This document shows positions 1 to 9,646 of a stretch of DNA of 64,000 bases, piece by piece. Position 1 is the stretch's first letter, and each line of letters starts with the position of its first letter. The DNA is taken from assembly GCF_000517085.1 (NCBI RefSeq), contig NZ_KI912107.1:2601980-2665979 (forward strand), in the 5' to 3' direction. The stretch is from Saccharicrinis fermentans DSM 9555 = JCM 21142 (lineage in GTDB: Bacteria > Bacteroidota > Bacteroidia > Bacteroidales > Marinilabiliaceae). The notes below the pieces were generated by a model that made no database searches, was not told the origin of the DNA, and was given only the letters and a program-made list of their open reading frames with translations. The translations under genes and the position numbers were made by a program.

Positions 1-254
1 TTATCTTTTACTAAAACGGAGTTATCTTCTTTAATAATTACCGAAATGGTGTCACAATGACCGGCCAAAGCCTCATCAATGGAGTTATCTACAACCTCGT
101 AAACCAAGTGGTGTAAACCTTTTACGCCAACATCTCCAATATACATAGCAGGTCGCTTACGAACTGCCTCTAACCCTTCTAGTACGGTAATACTATTGGC
201 TGAGTAACCGTTTTCTTGATTCTGGTTGTTATCGTCAATAATTTCTTCGCTCAT
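1..254 (-). CDS. gyrB: DNA gyrase subunit B, N-terminal part (cut by window edge)
   Basis: ATP-hydrolysing subunit of DNA gyrase, which introduces negative supercoils. The reverse strand starts with ATG at 254 and reads open to the window edge (84 codons). Visible are the family signature [17 protein letters not shown] (residues 25-41) and the GHKL ATP-binding helix [12 protein letters not shown] (residues 53-64), containing the catalytic Glu and Mg-binding Asn region. The acidic, variable first 18 residues are usual for GyrB. The remainder, including the ATPase transducer and Toprim domains, lies outside the window. ParE/TopoIV-B is the only serious alternative; the spacing and the [16 protein letters not shown] block favour GyrB. 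Confidence 0.93.
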   Translation of the reverse strand, partial: MSEEIIDDNNQNQENGYSANSITVLEGLEAVRKRPAMYIGDVGVKGLHHLVYEVVDNSIDEALAGHCDTISVIIKEDNSVLVKD

Positions 255-569
255 CAATTATAGATTTCTCGTATAAAAACTTCTTGTTTTATGCTGCTCT
301 TACAAAGTGTACGATGCCACTTGTAAAGCCTTACAAAGATAACAAAAATAGTGGCTTTAAAAAGCGCTTGAAGTAGGTTTTTATTAACACCATAAAACAC
401 TCACAAACTGCATGTTATAATGATTTTAACAGGACCCCATTTTTAGTCCACACATATGAAACTCCATCACACAGAATTCCATACAAAATCATTCGTACGT
501 TCATTTGCTTTTCACAAACCAACATACTCAATAAGAGACGATAACATCAGCACGCCCTACTTCACCTCA
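255..569. other. Intergenic region upstream of gyrB
   Basis: No gene is supported here. On the reverse strand TATCTTTG (334-341) fits the Bacteroidota -7 consensus TAnnTTTG and would give gyrB a leader of about 75 nt; no convincing -33 TTTG lies at the right distance. The part near 420-569 shows nothing recognisable and lies beyond the 3' end of the neighbouring outer-membrane gene. Confidence 0.45.
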
Positions 570-2327
570 TTAAAAAGAATATCCTACTCCCGCTCTTAGG
601 TTTAATCCTTGCAAAGGATAGCCATTATACTGATAATACTTACCAATAAGAAGGTTATTCACATTTGCAAAAAGCGTCCATTTTGAACTCATATAATAGT
701 TAAGTCCCATATTCAAGTCAATCACTCCCTTCAATTCCTTCTCCTCTTCACCAAGCACATCCCAAGCATATCGTTTGCCAATAGAATACATACTGAGATT
801 AAACCACAAATCATCAGCAAACTCATAATTAGCAGATACTCCCAATTCCATTTCAGGCTTATGCCAGGCCTGAGCCAGTCGATCCATATTCCAACCATTA
901 TATTTTCCCTTCAACAGCATATTAAAACTAGAAGAAGGCTCGTATTTCAGCTCACCAGAAATGCTCAACAGACTACCATCATCATATTCAACATCAAATA
1001 TATTAGACTGATATATCTGACCCGATACAGCAGATAGAGGGCTAACATCTGCGTAAGATCTATTTATAAAAAAGTGTTCATTCTCAAATGTAGAATAGTC
1101 TAAACGGGCGGTAAAGCTAGTCTGCGAGCTAAAGTTACCACGTAGCCCACCAAAAAGATGAATACCGTGAAAGCTATTATTTACATTTACATCAGCCGAA
1201 ACAAATCTATTTTCGCGCTGTATCTTTTCGTAATTATTTATATAATAATCCCCTTTTACTCCGGCAAAAGCAGTAACGATACCCTCTGCTATCTCCAAAT
1301 CAGCTTCCAAATGGGGTGACACATTAAAATCATCATCCTCCCCGCCTAATTGGGCAAAAATATCCAATCCTATTTTCACATTAGCCCCTTCAAACTGAAA
1401 ACCCAGAGCAGGCGATAAATTTACCACTGTCATACTACGGTCTACAAATTGATACAATGGAGAAATAGAATCAGGAATAGAAGTACCGTAGTAATCAAAA
1501 CCACCCACCACATCAACAAACATATCATTCATATAGCTACGCACTGTTCCATTTAAGCCAAAATGATTTTCCTGAACACCGGTCACATTACCAAAGGTTC
1601 CAAACTCAAATTCAGCATCAAAAGGAGTTCCGGAATCATCCAACACTTTATTATTCAAACCTACAGACAAGTCAAAAGAACTCAAACGCTGTCTTTCGTC
1701 CGCCATCAAATCCTCACCCAAGAAAGGCTCCAAGGGATAGGTCAAACCATAGTAAGAATCTGTTTCTTCCAAATTTTGATATCCGTAATAATGATATATA
1801 TTATGCAAAAAGTCAGCATCTATCGAAAGGGTGTAATCTTTCCAAAAGCGGCGAAAATACAAAGAGGCCCAAGTATCATGAAAAGGAGCATCCACTTTTG
1901 TATCATCTTCCAGTTCAACATCTCCTGCAGAGGTAATATGCCCCAGATTTAAGCCTACCGCATATTCCTCAGAACGAAGGACATTATAATTTAGCTCGCC
2001 GAACAAAGTCACATAATTTCCCAAACCGCCTTTTACATATGACTTATCTAAAATCGTCTTTCGTTCGGGTGTTAAGCGCGCGGCGGATATAGGCTCCACA
2101 GCCAGCCCTGAAGACATGGCCTTTGACAGGATATCGTATGAAAAGTCAGGGTTAAAACTAGCCTGATCGACCTCATCCACGGGCATCTCATTTATTTTAT
2201 AAGCATCTGATATGATGGGATTATATTCTCTTACCACTTTCACATCCTTATTTAACTCCTGCCCATTGACAGACACAAAACAAAGAACGGAAACTGCAAG
2301 TAAAAGTATTTTATTGATATGTTTCAT
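570..2327 (-). CDS. Outer-membrane beta-barrel protein (TonB-receptor-like, no plug seen)
   Basis: Predicted outer-membrane barrel of 585 residues. The chosen start (ATG at 2327) gives a clean signal peptide MKHINKILLLAVSVLCFVSVNGQ; an in-frame ATG eight codons upstream (2351) is possible but would put residues in front of the basic n-region. The body shows alternating short amphipathic strands rich in Tyr, Phe and Asn, and the chain ends LNLRAGVGYSF with a terminal Phe, as in barrel proteins recognised by BAM. I see no carboxypeptidase-like or plug domain, so it is shorter than a true TonB receptor. It follows the TPR gene by a few tens of bases on the same strand and is probably co-transcribed; such TPR-barrel pairs recur in Bacteroidota (recalled, not searched). 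Substrate unknown. Confidence 0.75.
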   Translation of the reverse strand: MKHINKILLLAVSVLCFVSVNGQELNKDVKVVREYNPIISDAYKINEMPVDEVDQASFNPDFSYDILSKAMSSGLAVEPISAARLTPERKTILDKSYVKGGLGNYVTLFGELNYNVLRSEEYAVGLNLGHITSAGDVELEDDTKVDAPFHDTWASLYFRRFWKDYTLSIDADFLHNIYHYYGYQNLEETDSYYGLTYPLEPFLGEDLMADERQRLSSFDLSVGLNNKVLDDSGTPFDAEFEFGTFGNVTGVQENHFGLNGTVRSYMNDMFVDVVGGFDYYGTSIPDSISPLYQFVDRSMTVVNLSPALGFQFEGANVKIGLDIFAQLGGEDDDFNVSPHLEADLEIAEGIVTAFAGVKGDYYINNYEKIQRENRFVSADVNVNNSFHGIHLFGGLRGNFSSQTSFTARLDYSTFENEHFFINRSYADVSPLSAVSGQIYQSNIFDVEYDDGSLLSISGELKYEPSSSFNMLLKGKYNGWNMDRLAQAWHKPEMELGVSANYEFADDLWFNLSMYSIGKRYAWDVLGEEEKELKGVIDLNMGLNYYMSSKWTLFANVNNLLIGKYYQYNGYPLQGLNLRAGVGYSF

Positions 2328-2364
2328 TTTTAAAATATTATTCAAATTCAAGATGGAGGAATGC

Positions 2365-5300
2365 TTATTGAATGTTTAACGAATCGGCAGACTCCTCTGC
2401 GGTGGACACTGCCATTTTCTTTTCCAGGTTGGACAAACGTTTTGCCACTATCCCTAGGATATCATCCTTCCCTTTATAGTTTTCTGTGATACTTTGCAAA
2501 TATTGTTTAGCCTGAAAATACTCCTCACCCGCCTCATAAATGTCTGCCAACACAATAAAACTTCTGGCCAGCCAATATTGATGCGAAGTTCCTTTATTTG
2601 CAAAGTCAAACACCTCATCCTCGGCTTTTTTATATTCTCCCATATCAAAATAATATTGGGCTATTAAATATTTAGACTCTGCACCTTCGGCACTTTGGGG
2701 GTTTTGGGCCAACAACCCATATTCTGCCATGCCTTGTTCGCTATCTCCTTTCATCATATGAGCGCCTGCCTTTATAAACCTAGCTTCCCGAACAATCTCA
2801 GCAGCAACCTTAGGATCATCCAATACTATTTGTGCAGCCTCAATGATATTGTCAGCATCCTGCAGTTTGGCATAACACCGTAACAAGCCAATCCGTGCTT
2901 CCACCTGGTTAGTTTGATTCTCGGCTACTCTTTCCAACTCACGGAAATTATTCAAAGCCTCCTGATAACTTTCCATGGCATAATTAATTTCTCCCGATCT
3001 AATCAATGCCTCTTCTGTAAAAATATTTTTACTGCTAGATGTAACATTGCGATATGCTTTTAGGGCATCACTCTTATCTCCTTGCTTGTACAAACAATCT
3101 GCCATATAGTAATTGGCATTGAGCACAAACATACCCTGAGGATATTTTTTCAGATATTGTTGAAAGTTTTTAATGGCGATATCACACTTGGTTTCTAAAT
3201 AATAGCGCTCTGCAGACACGTAACTTAACGAGTCTTGCTCTCGTTCATCCACCTGAGCAAAGCTTCCTAACTTTTTAGTGTATCGCACATAGCCATCCAA
3301 ATCATTCCTGTCCATATAAATATTACGTATGCCTAACAGCGATTCGGATGCCTCTTGCGTTCCAGGAAACTCATTTACAACCCGCTTATAAAAAGCCAAT
3401 GAATTATCATAATCACTGGCATTATAATAAACCAAGCCCAATTGCAACATAGCCTTCTTAGAATAACTACTACTAGGATACTTTTCTTTAATAGTCTTAT
3501 ATCTTTTTATGGCATTATCCAAATCATTGAGTGCCACATACGACTTACCCATTTCGTACAGAGCATCATCCACATAGTTAGAATTGGGGTATTTTTGAAT
3601 CAATTCATTCAGTTCCGATATCTTTTGATCATGCTTTCTCAACACCCCCAGAGAGATACCTTTTTGGTATAGGGAATAATCCGGAGCCCCTTCAAGATAA
3701 GCCTCTCCCTGCTCATAATAGTTAATGGCTTGTTGAAACTCACGCTGCACAAAACAACAATCGCCAATACGGTTATAAGCATCTCCTACAGTGGGAGCAT
3801 CCTTATCCATTTCCATCTTAATATATTTTCTCCACCACGATTTGGCTTTTTCGTAATGCTTAGATTTGAATTCGGCATAACCAATATTATAATGTGCTAA
3901 ATCAAAGTATTGCGTTTGGTAACTTCCCGGCATCAAAATAAATTGATTATAATCCTTTACTGCTGCTTCAAAGTTATTTAAGCGGTATTTTGCTTCTCCT
4001 CTCCAGTAATATGCCTTCACCTTTAGGTCATTGTCATACTTTTCATACTGTAGACTATAGTCGAACACTTCAATGGCTTCTGAGAATTTAAGATTTGTAA
4101 AAAGATCAATGGCATGATAATAAGCTACCCGCTGAATGGCTCTATACACACCCGCATTCTTTATTTTTATTTGCTCCAAAGCACCCAAGGCCTGTTTATA
4201 ATTTTTCGTTGTCAAAAACACTTTCCCAAGATAATCATAGGCCAGGTCAATTTTATCGCTCTCTGGAAACATCTCAATAAAACCCATTAAAGAGTTAATA
4301 ATCTCATTAAATGGAGAGTACGACAGCTCATAATTGAGTTTGATAGTATTAAAAAGAGCATCTTCCTGGATATCCTTATCAAAATCCAGTTTTGCCGCGG
4401 CTTCAAAAGCAACACGAGCCCTTTTCTTATCATTTAATCTAAGATGACAATCTGCTAAATGATAGTAGGCATTCTGTGCCATTTCATCATTAGCCGAGGT
4501 AACCATACTCAGATATTCGGCTGCTTTGTCATACTCTTTTTGATAATAATAGGCAAAGCCCAAATGGTAATAATCTTTTCTTCGTGCACTTTCTGATAAA
4601 TCAATGGTTTTCTGGAAATACCCGGTCGATTTTGCATACTCTTTCTTGGCAAAATATGATTCTCCTACAATACGAGCCATATCGGCCTTACGTTTCTGGG
4701 TACCCTTTTCCATCATTGGTAAGGCATATTCAATAGATGCATCGTAATCACCTTTTAAATAATGAATTTGAGCAATATAATAAGGTACTACTTTTTTAAA
4801 AGCCTCCACATTCTCCAGTCGTCGAAAGCCTTTAAGTGCCGTTTCATAATTTTCTTTTTGGTATTGAATATGCGAATAATAATAATTGGCCGCATCATAG
4901 TACTTACTATCAACATCCTTTAAGTCGTAAAAATACCTATTGGCCACATCATATTCTTCCTCCATAAAATGACAGTATCCCCTTTTAAAGAAATAAGCAT
5001 AACGTGTTTCATCATCTAGCTTTCGTTCATCCACGTCGTCAAACTGGCGCAAGGCTTGTTTAAACTTTTTACGATTCATCTGAATATCGCCCAAATGAAA
5101 ATAGGCAAACGCTTTTCTATTACTTTCTGGATGTTCAATAATAAACTGTTCAAACAGGTATTGGGCATCACCGTTTTCCAGCTCCTTTGCACAAATAGCC
5201 CTATAATAATAAGCTTCTGATATTAAATTAGAGCCTGCCTTAACCGAATTACCTATAAATTTTTCGAACTGCTCACGAGCAGAGCCAAACTTATTGAGAC

Positions 5301-5427
5301 GATAAAGCTCCAGGGCTTTGTCAAAATCTTTTTCCGGTTGTTGAAATCCAATGGATTGTTGCGAAAAAACATGTATGCTTAAAAATAAAGCAATAACTGT
5401 TGTGGTAAGGTATTTAGTATATATCAT
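2365..5427 (-). CDS. Periplasmic tetratricopeptide-repeat protein
   Basis: 1020-residue exported protein made almost wholly of TPR units. Residues 1-23 form a signal peptide ending VFSQQ, with no lipobox Cys. From about residue 30 to 990 the 34-residue pattern recurs many times, with the usual A/Y-Y-x-G/A and DA/EA-x-x-Y/F positions (for example YNIGYAEFKSKHYEKAKSWW and YEMGKSYVALNDLDNAIKRY). Length and architecture resemble large periplasmic TPR scaffolds of Bacteroidota. Transcribed upstream of, and nearly touching, the barrel gene ending at 570, so a role as partner or assembly scaffold of that barrel is likely but inferred. It is not an obvious PorW/SprE homologue, which is a lipoprotein. 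Confidence 0.8.
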   Translation of the reverse strand: MIYTKYLTTTVIALFLSIHVFSQQSIGFQQPEKDFDKALELYRLNKFGSAREQFEKFIGNSVKAGSNLISEAYYYRAICAKELENGDAQYLFEQFIIEHPESNRKAFAYFHLGDIQMNRKKFKQALRQFDDVDERKLDDETRYAYFFKRGYCHFMEEEYDVANRYFYDLKDVDSKYYDAANYYYSHIQYQKENYETALKGFRRLENVEAFKKVVPYYIAQIHYLKGDYDASIEYALPMMEKGTQKRKADMARIVGESYFAKKEYAKSTGYFQKTIDLSESARRKDYYHLGFAYYYQKEYDKAAEYLSMVTSANDEMAQNAYYHLADCHLRLNDKKRARVAFEAAAKLDFDKDIQEDALFNTIKLNYELSYSPFNEIINSLMGFIEMFPESDKIDLAYDYLGKVFLTTKNYKQALGALEQIKIKNAGVYRAIQRVAYYHAIDLFTNLKFSEAIEVFDYSLQYEKYDNDLKVKAYYWRGEAKYRLNNFEAAVKDYNQFILMPGSYQTQYFDLAHYNIGYAEFKSKHYEKAKSWWRKYIKMEMDKDAPTVGDAYNRIGDCCFVQREFQQAINYYEQGEAYLEGAPDYSLYQKGISLGVLRKHDQKISELNELIQKYPNSNYVDDALYEMGKSYVALNDLDNAIKRYKTIKEKYPSSSYSKKAMLQLGLVYYNASDYDNSLAFYKRVVNEFPGTQEASESLLGIRNIYMDRNDLDGYVRYTKKLGSFAQVDEREQDSLSYVSAERYYLETKCDIAIKNFQQYLKKYPQGMFVLNANYYMADCLYKQGDKSDALKAYRNVTSSSKNIFTEEALIRSGEINYAMESYQEALNNFRELERVAENQTNQVEARIGLLRCYAKLQDADNIIEAAQIVLDDPKVAAEIVREARFIKAGAHMMKGDSEQGMAEYGLLAQNPQSAEGAESKYLIAQYYFDMGEYKKAEDEVFDFANKGTSHQYWLARSFIVLADIYEAGEEYFQAKQYLQSITENYKGKDDILGIVAKRLSNLEKKMAVSTAEESADSLNIQ

Positions 5428-5676
5428 TCAACAAAACTTTTACTTCTGATTATTGGTAAACCATCATTTCTGCTTTCGGGGCATAAAGATAAAAATTTTA
5501 ACCTTTACAGGTTCATCTTATGCTTATTGATTAGCATTCAGCACCAAAAAATAAGAATTCCTCAAAATACAGTGATCCATTTTAATATCTAACTTGTTAA
5601 ACGTAACAAAAACACAATTTATTTTTTTAATTTCACGCAATATTTTTAGGCAACTCAATAACAGTACATTTATAAA

Positions 5677-6381
5677 ATGAGCAAGCAATCCCTCCCCATA
5701 GAAAATAAAGAAAACAACATTGTTGAGTTTAAGAATAGTGTCATCCGTCACCAGGAGAATATTATTTTAAAAGATGTTAACCTGGAAGTGAAAAAAGGTG
5801 AGTTTATTTATCTGATTGGTAAGGTTGGAAGCGGAAAATCAAGCCTATTAAAAGCGATGTATGGTGAAGTTTTGGTAAAAGAAGGATCCGTTTTTTCTGT
5901 GGGTTACAACCTAAAAAAAATTAAATCAAGCCAGATTCCTTTTTTAAGAAGAAAAATGGGCATTATTTTTCAGGATTTTCAATTACTCAGTGATCGTTCT
6001 GTGTACGAAAACTTAAATTTTGTTCTTAAAGCCACCGGTTGGAAAAACAAAAAAGAAATGGATGTGCGTATCCGCGACGTACTCACTCAGGTTGACATGG
6101 TACACAAAGGATACAAAATGCCACACCAATTATCTGGTGGTGAACAACAACGCATTGGCATTGCCCGTGCCTTGTTAAACGAACCGGACTTGATATTAGC
6201 CGATGAGCCCACTGGTAATCTGGATCCGGAAACAACCAACGACTTAATGAGGCTGTTGTTAAAAATTTCGGAGATGGGAAAAACTGTCATTATGGCAACC
6301 CATAATTATGGTATGATAGACAAATACAAAGGACGTATATTAAAATGTGAAGATACACACCTGAAAGAGGAAAAATCATGA
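5677..6381 (+). CDS. ftsE: ABC transporter ATPase, FtsE-type cell-division ATP-binding protein
   Basis: 234-residue ATP-binding subunit. Walker A is [10 protein letters not shown] (about residues 47-56), the Q-loop lies in [19 protein letters not shown] (about 95-113), the ABC signature is LSGGEQQR (about 151-158), and Walker B plus catalytic Glu is LILADEPTG, followed by the H-loop in [22 protein letters not shown] is typical of FtsE rather than of LolD or MacB. FtsE drives FtsX, which controls septal peptidoglycan hydrolases. No ftsX is adjacent: the gene stands alone, with the TPR gene diverging upstream and the next gene convergent. LolD-like lipoprotein export is the alternative. Confidence 0.85.
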   Translation: MSKQSLPIENKENNIVEFKNSVIRHQENIILKDVNLEVKKGEFIYLIGKVGSGKSSLLKAMYGEVLVKEGSVFSVGYNLKKIKSSQIPFLRRKMGIIFQDFQLLSDRSVYENLNFVLKATGWKNKKEMDVRIRDVLTQVDMVHKGYKMPHQLSGGEQQRIGIARALLNEPDLILADEPTGNLDPETTNDLMRLLLKISEMGKTVIMATHNYGMIDKYKGRILKCEDTHLKEEKS

Positions 6382-6445
6382 TTACCTCAGACAAACAGCG
6401 GTCATATGCAAAAAGTTGTTTTTGTGGTTAAAGTGGCGAGTTGAA

Positions 6446-6505
6446 GGGGATAGAGTATGAGGGGATAGAGTATGAGGGTATAGAGTATGAGGGCTTAGGG
6501 TGTGA
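6446..6505. repeat. 15-bp tandem repeat, four units
   Basis: Units begin at 6446, 6461, 6476 and 6491. The first two are identical (GGGGATAGAGTATGA), the third differs by one base and the fourth is degenerate (GGGCTTAGGGTGTGA). It lies in the gap between ftsE and the convergent gene. The flank TGGCGAGTTGAAGGG before the units and the TTAGGG part recur in inverted orientation near 52870-52910, so this is a copy of a dispersed element that has undergone local expansion. Confidence 0.8.
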
Positions 6506-6527
6506 GCTTTATTTTTCAATCTACATA

Positions 6528-7874
6528 TCAATCAATCAAAGGTGCAGTTCTGAATACAAACGCACCATCGGAATGATTGGAGTAAAAGGATTCTCCATTA
6601 TAGACCATCTTTCCTTTCACAAACACAAAATCGGGTCTTCCCTTCAGCTTATATTTCTTTTGAGAAGTAGCATAGGCATTGGACATTGAACAATATAAAT
6701 TCCTGTCAAAGGTAGGATTCCATATAACAAAATCGGCATCCGCTCCCGGTTGCAGTATTCCCTTTTGTGGCCAAAGCCCCATTATTTTTGCAGGACGGGC
6801 AGAAACAATATCTACCAAATCCATTATATTTATATTTCCTTCGCTAACACCTACAGTATAAAGCATACTTAAAAAATTCCGCATGTAAAAGAATTTATCC
6901 GGCCTGTTATAGACCAGTACTTCCTCATGACTTTCGTCAATGGCCAGGTTAAACAACGGTGGATTCACCATAAATCGCTTCCCTCTGACCAAGGACCAGA
7001 TCTCTTCTTCTTTAAGGGGATGCAGGCTGTTGGCTAAGGCTACCTTCGACAAGGAGTTCCCTCCTCCTTGTCCCGATCCAAGATCAGACAAATCAATGGA
7101 AAAAGGCATACTTAAACTCACAAAAAAATCACCTCCATGTTCCATCCCATCACTGATCATTTCCAACTCCTCCTTAAACTTCACATTCAAAAACATAAGA
7201 GGACATTTATATCTCAACCCCATCTCAACCAATACCGACAAGGCTTCAAAATGATGCTGCAGTGCAAGCGGATGACTCATCTTAACATCCTCTGCTCCGC
7301 TTTTTTCCACTTCGGGAATTATTAAATCGCAGATAATTAAAAGATGACTACTGGCGGCTCTTTTAACAATGGATTCTAGTATGTTAACATTCACTTTTTC
7401 CAACAACGATAGGGTAAGCAGAAAAGTAGAGATACCCTCATGAATATAACTATAATCAAAGGCGTTCGAAACATCACTTTTCAATTCAGAAAAAGTCAAG
7501 TGAAAGCTATAATCAATTAAATTGCTTTGGGCTCTCTGCTTTGCTTTATAAATATTATACAGGTAGTTTTTATCGTAAAAATCACCGATTGCATCAATCA
7601 TAGAGGTAGTGCCATTGTATATCTCGGCTTGGTTTAGCCTCCTTAGTTCCTCCTGGGAAACCTCTCCTGAACTACGGGGCAGAAAATGTCGGTTAATATC
7701 CACAGCTCCGGGCATTACAAATTTTCCAGATGCATCAATTACCGGCGTTTCACTGGTCGGTCGTTCTATATGTTGCCCCATTTGAAGTATCTTATTTCCA
7801 CCCACCAGAATATCCTCGGTAACAATAGCCGACTCCTTAACCACAAATCCGTTTTTAATCACTAGATAATTCAT
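6528..7874 (-). CDS. Dihydroorotase/hydantoinase-like amidohydrolase lacking metal ligands
   Basis: 448-residue protein with the layout of the hydantoinase/dihydroorotase branch of the amidohydrolase superfamily: N-terminal beta sandwich (IKNGFVV to KFVMPGAVD, residues 6-57), a barrel domain, and the closing sandwich with SARPAKIMGLWPQKGILQPGADADFVIWNP (about 363-392). The metal site is degraded. The usual D-x-H-x-H reads DINRH (first His to Asn), the barrel Lys that is normally carboxylated falls in a Leu-rich stretch (TFLLTLSLL), and the normal positions for the later His residues and the catalytic Asp (TDHAP-like) carry other residues (IICDLIIPE, YTVGVSEG). It is therefore probably a non-enzymatic paralogue, comparable in principle to PyrC-like pseudoenzymes and CRMPs. 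Upstream is a divergent DMT transporter. Exact role unknown. Confidence 0.75.
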   Translation of the reverse strand: MNYLVIKNGFVVKESAIVTEDILVGGNKILQMGQHIERPTSETPVIDASGKFVMPGAVDINRHFLPRSSGEVSQEELRRLNQAEIYNGTTSMIDAIGDFYDKNYLYNIYKAKQRAQSNLIDYSFHLTFSELKSDVSNAFDYSYIHEGISTFLLTLSLLEKVNVNILESIVKRAASSHLLIICDLIIPEVEKSGAEDVKMSHPLALQHHFEALSVLVEMGLRYKCPLMFLNVKFKEELEMISDGMEHGGDFFVSLSMPFSIDLSDLGSGQGGGNSLSKVALANSLHPLKEEEIWSLVRGKRFMVNPPLFNLAIDESHEEVLVYNRPDKFFYMRNFLSMLYTVGVSEGNINIMDLVDIVSARPAKIMGLWPQKGILQPGADADFVIWNPTFDRNLYCSMSNAYATSQKKYKLKGRPDFVFVKGKMVYNGESFYSNHSDGAFVFRTAPLID

Positions 7875-8097
7875 TACAACTGTTTGAATGATTTAAAATG
7901 ATCCTCCACTGGTTGAACAAGCCAACATTAACACCCTCAACTTGGCTTTATCCTGTCTAAATATAAAAAGCTATTCAAAATCAATACCAGAAAATACCCC
8001 GAAACAAAGCACGTGTTCTCTTATCTAAATTTACGTTAAATATCTTCATTCTACAAAACAAAAAGTTAATATTTTAATCCTAATCCATACAAATCCC

Positions 8098-8105
8098 TAC
8101 TTTTG
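8098..8105 (+). promoter_or_regulatory. Predicted -7 promoter box for the DMT transporter gene
   Basis: TACTTTTG matches TAnnTTTG, the Bacteroidota primary-sigma -7 element, 22 bases before the ATG at 8128. No clear -33 TTTG is visible upstream, so the call rests on one box and its position. Confidence 0.45.
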
Positions 8106-8127
8106 TTCGTTTAAAAAACAATTTTAT

Positions 8128-9027
8128 ATGTGGTGGTTATTGGCAATAGTGTCTGCTCTTTTTTTAGGCATTTACGATGTGGTAAAAAAAGTATCCCTTA
8201 ACAACAATGCTGTTCTTCCGGTTTTGCTATTTAGCTCATTGAGTGGCGCCATTTTGTTTGTTCCACTATGGCTTGCTTCGCAAAGCCATTTTATATCCAG
8301 CGATCACCTATTCTTCATCCCTTCGATTACGCTGAAAGAGCATGCCATGCTTTTGCTGAAATCAATGATAGTGGTCACATCCTGGATATTTTCCTTTTTT
8401 GCACTAAAACACTTGCCTCTGACAATTGTGTCACCTGTGCGGGCAACTGGACCTCTCTGGACTTTGATTGGCGCCATCATTATCTTTTCAGAGAGACTAA
8501 CAACCTATCAGTGGATAGGAATCATAATTACCTTGGCTTTTTTCTATTTATTTTCCATTGCAGGAAAAACAGAAGGAATTTCTTTTAGACGAAACAAATG
8601 GATTTTATTTTTGATTTTGGGAACTTTATTTGGGGCTGTAAGCGGACTGTACGATAAGTTTCTCCTCCAACACATTAATAGAATGGCCGTTCAGTGTTAC
8701 TTTACCTTTTATCAAGTTATCCTGTTCGTCCCTTTGGTTATGGTAATATGGTGGCCCACCAGAAAAAAAACATCTCCTTTCATTTGGCGATGGAGCATTC
8801 CTTTGATTGGCTTTTTCCTAATTGTCGCAGATTTCTTTTATTTTTATGCCTTACACATTCCTGAAAGCATGATTTCTATTGTATCTGCATTACGCAGAGC
8901 AAGTGTGATTGTAGCTTTTGCTTTTGGTGCATATTTGTTTAAAGAAAAAAACATAAAAACCAAGGCTCTATATCTACTGGGTATATTAGTGGGCATTGGT
9001 TTATTAATATTTGGAACAAGTCACTAG
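8128..9027 (+). CDS. EamA/DMT-family membrane transporter
   Basis: 299-residue integral membrane protein with about ten hydrophobic helices arranged as two EamA halves (residues 1-140 and 152-298). The first helix carries the family-like ALFLGIYDVVKKVSLNNN; the end of the first half shows the conserved P-x-x-T/W-x-x-I-G block (SPVRATGPLWTLIGAIIIFSERLT), and the second half repeats it (SIVSALRRASVIVAFAFGAYLFKEKNIK). DMT exporters move small metabolites such as amino acids, nucleosides or sugars; the substrate cannot be read from sequence. The start at 8128 follows a TACTTTTG box. The acetyltransferase gene starts 42 bases downstream on the same strand, so the two may share a transcript. Confidence 0.88.
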   Translation: MWWLLAIVSALFLGIYDVVKKVSLNNNAVLPVLLFSSLSGAILFVPLWLASQSHFISSDHLFFIPSITLKEHAMLLLKSMIVVTSWIFSFFALKHLPLTIVSPVRATGPLWTLIGAIIIFSERLTTYQWIGIIITLAFFYLFSIAGKTEGISFRRNKWILFLILGTLFGAVSGLYDKFLLQHINRMAVQCYFTFYQVILFVPLVMVIWWPTRKKTSPFIWRWSIPLIGFFLIVADFFYFYALHIPESMISIVSALRRASVIVAFAFGAYLFKEKNIKTKALYLLGILVGIGLLIFGTSH

Positions 9028-9069
9028 ACTGAGCCATTAAATATTAAAACAAAAATAGCTTTTACCTCT

Positions 9070-9621
9070 ATGAAACAAACAGATCTATCAACCTATAACA
9101 ACAGCTGGTATCAGCCGGGTAGCGCAATAAAAAAACTACTTTGGTACTTTGTGAACGTATTATTTTTCATGAACCCACTAAACCCTTCTTCGTCTTTAAA
9201 GAGAATATTATTAAAAATATTTGGTGCGCAAGTAGGTGATGGTGTAGTTATTAAACCAGGTGTTAATATCAAATACCCGTGGAAATTGTCCATAGGAAAC
9301 CATACTTGGATTGGCGAAAAAGTATGGATTGACAACCTGGACGAGGTAACCATTGGCAACCATTGTTGCCTTTCTCAAGGTGCTATGTTACTTTGCGGAA
9401 ACCATAATTTCAAAAGTAAGGCTTTTGATTTAATGATAGGTAGTATTGTTTTGGAAGATGGAACATGGATTGGCGCCCGGGCAACGCTTACACCCAACAC
9501 CATTTGTAAATCACACGCGGTACTTACTGTGCAATCGGTAGCCTCGGGAACTCTTGAAGCATACACGATTTATAAAGGTAATCCTGCCAAAAAAATAAAA
9601 GTCAGAGTCATAGAAGATTAA
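9070..9621 (+). CDS. WcaF-like acyltransferase for surface polysaccharide
   Basis: 183-residue left-handed beta-helix acyltransferase. The N-terminus DLSTYNNSWYQPGS is characteristic of the WcaF family (colanic-acid/exopolysaccharide acetyltransferases). Residues about 58-165 carry hexapeptide-repeat coils ([LIV]-G-x4 pattern: IGNHTWIGEKVWI, IGNHCCLSQGAMLLCGNHNF, IGARATLTPN); His in CGNHNF is the probable catalytic base. The C-terminus IYKGNPAKKIK is the usual acyl-CoA-site tail. It probably acetylates a sugar of an exo- or lipopolysaccharide, yet no glycosyltransferases are nearby. It follows the DMT transporter closely. Confidence 0.87.
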   Translation: MKQTDLSTYNNSWYQPGSAIKKLLWYFVNVLFFMNPLNPSSSLKRILLKIFGAQVGDGVVIKPGVNIKYPWKLSIGNHTWIGEKVWIDNLDEVTIGNHCCLSQGAMLLCGNHNFKSKAFDLMIGSIVLEDGTWIGARATLTPNTICKSHAVLTVQSVASGTLEAYTIYKGNPAKKIKVRVIED

Positions 9622-9646
9622 CTGACAACCTAAAATAAATCCCTAT

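Noticed and set aside
6441-6689. Open frame over the 15-bp tandem repeat (repeating EYEGI)
   Set aside because: 15 is a multiple of 3, so a repetitive frame arises by itself; the rest overlaps the amidohydrolase gene on the other strand.
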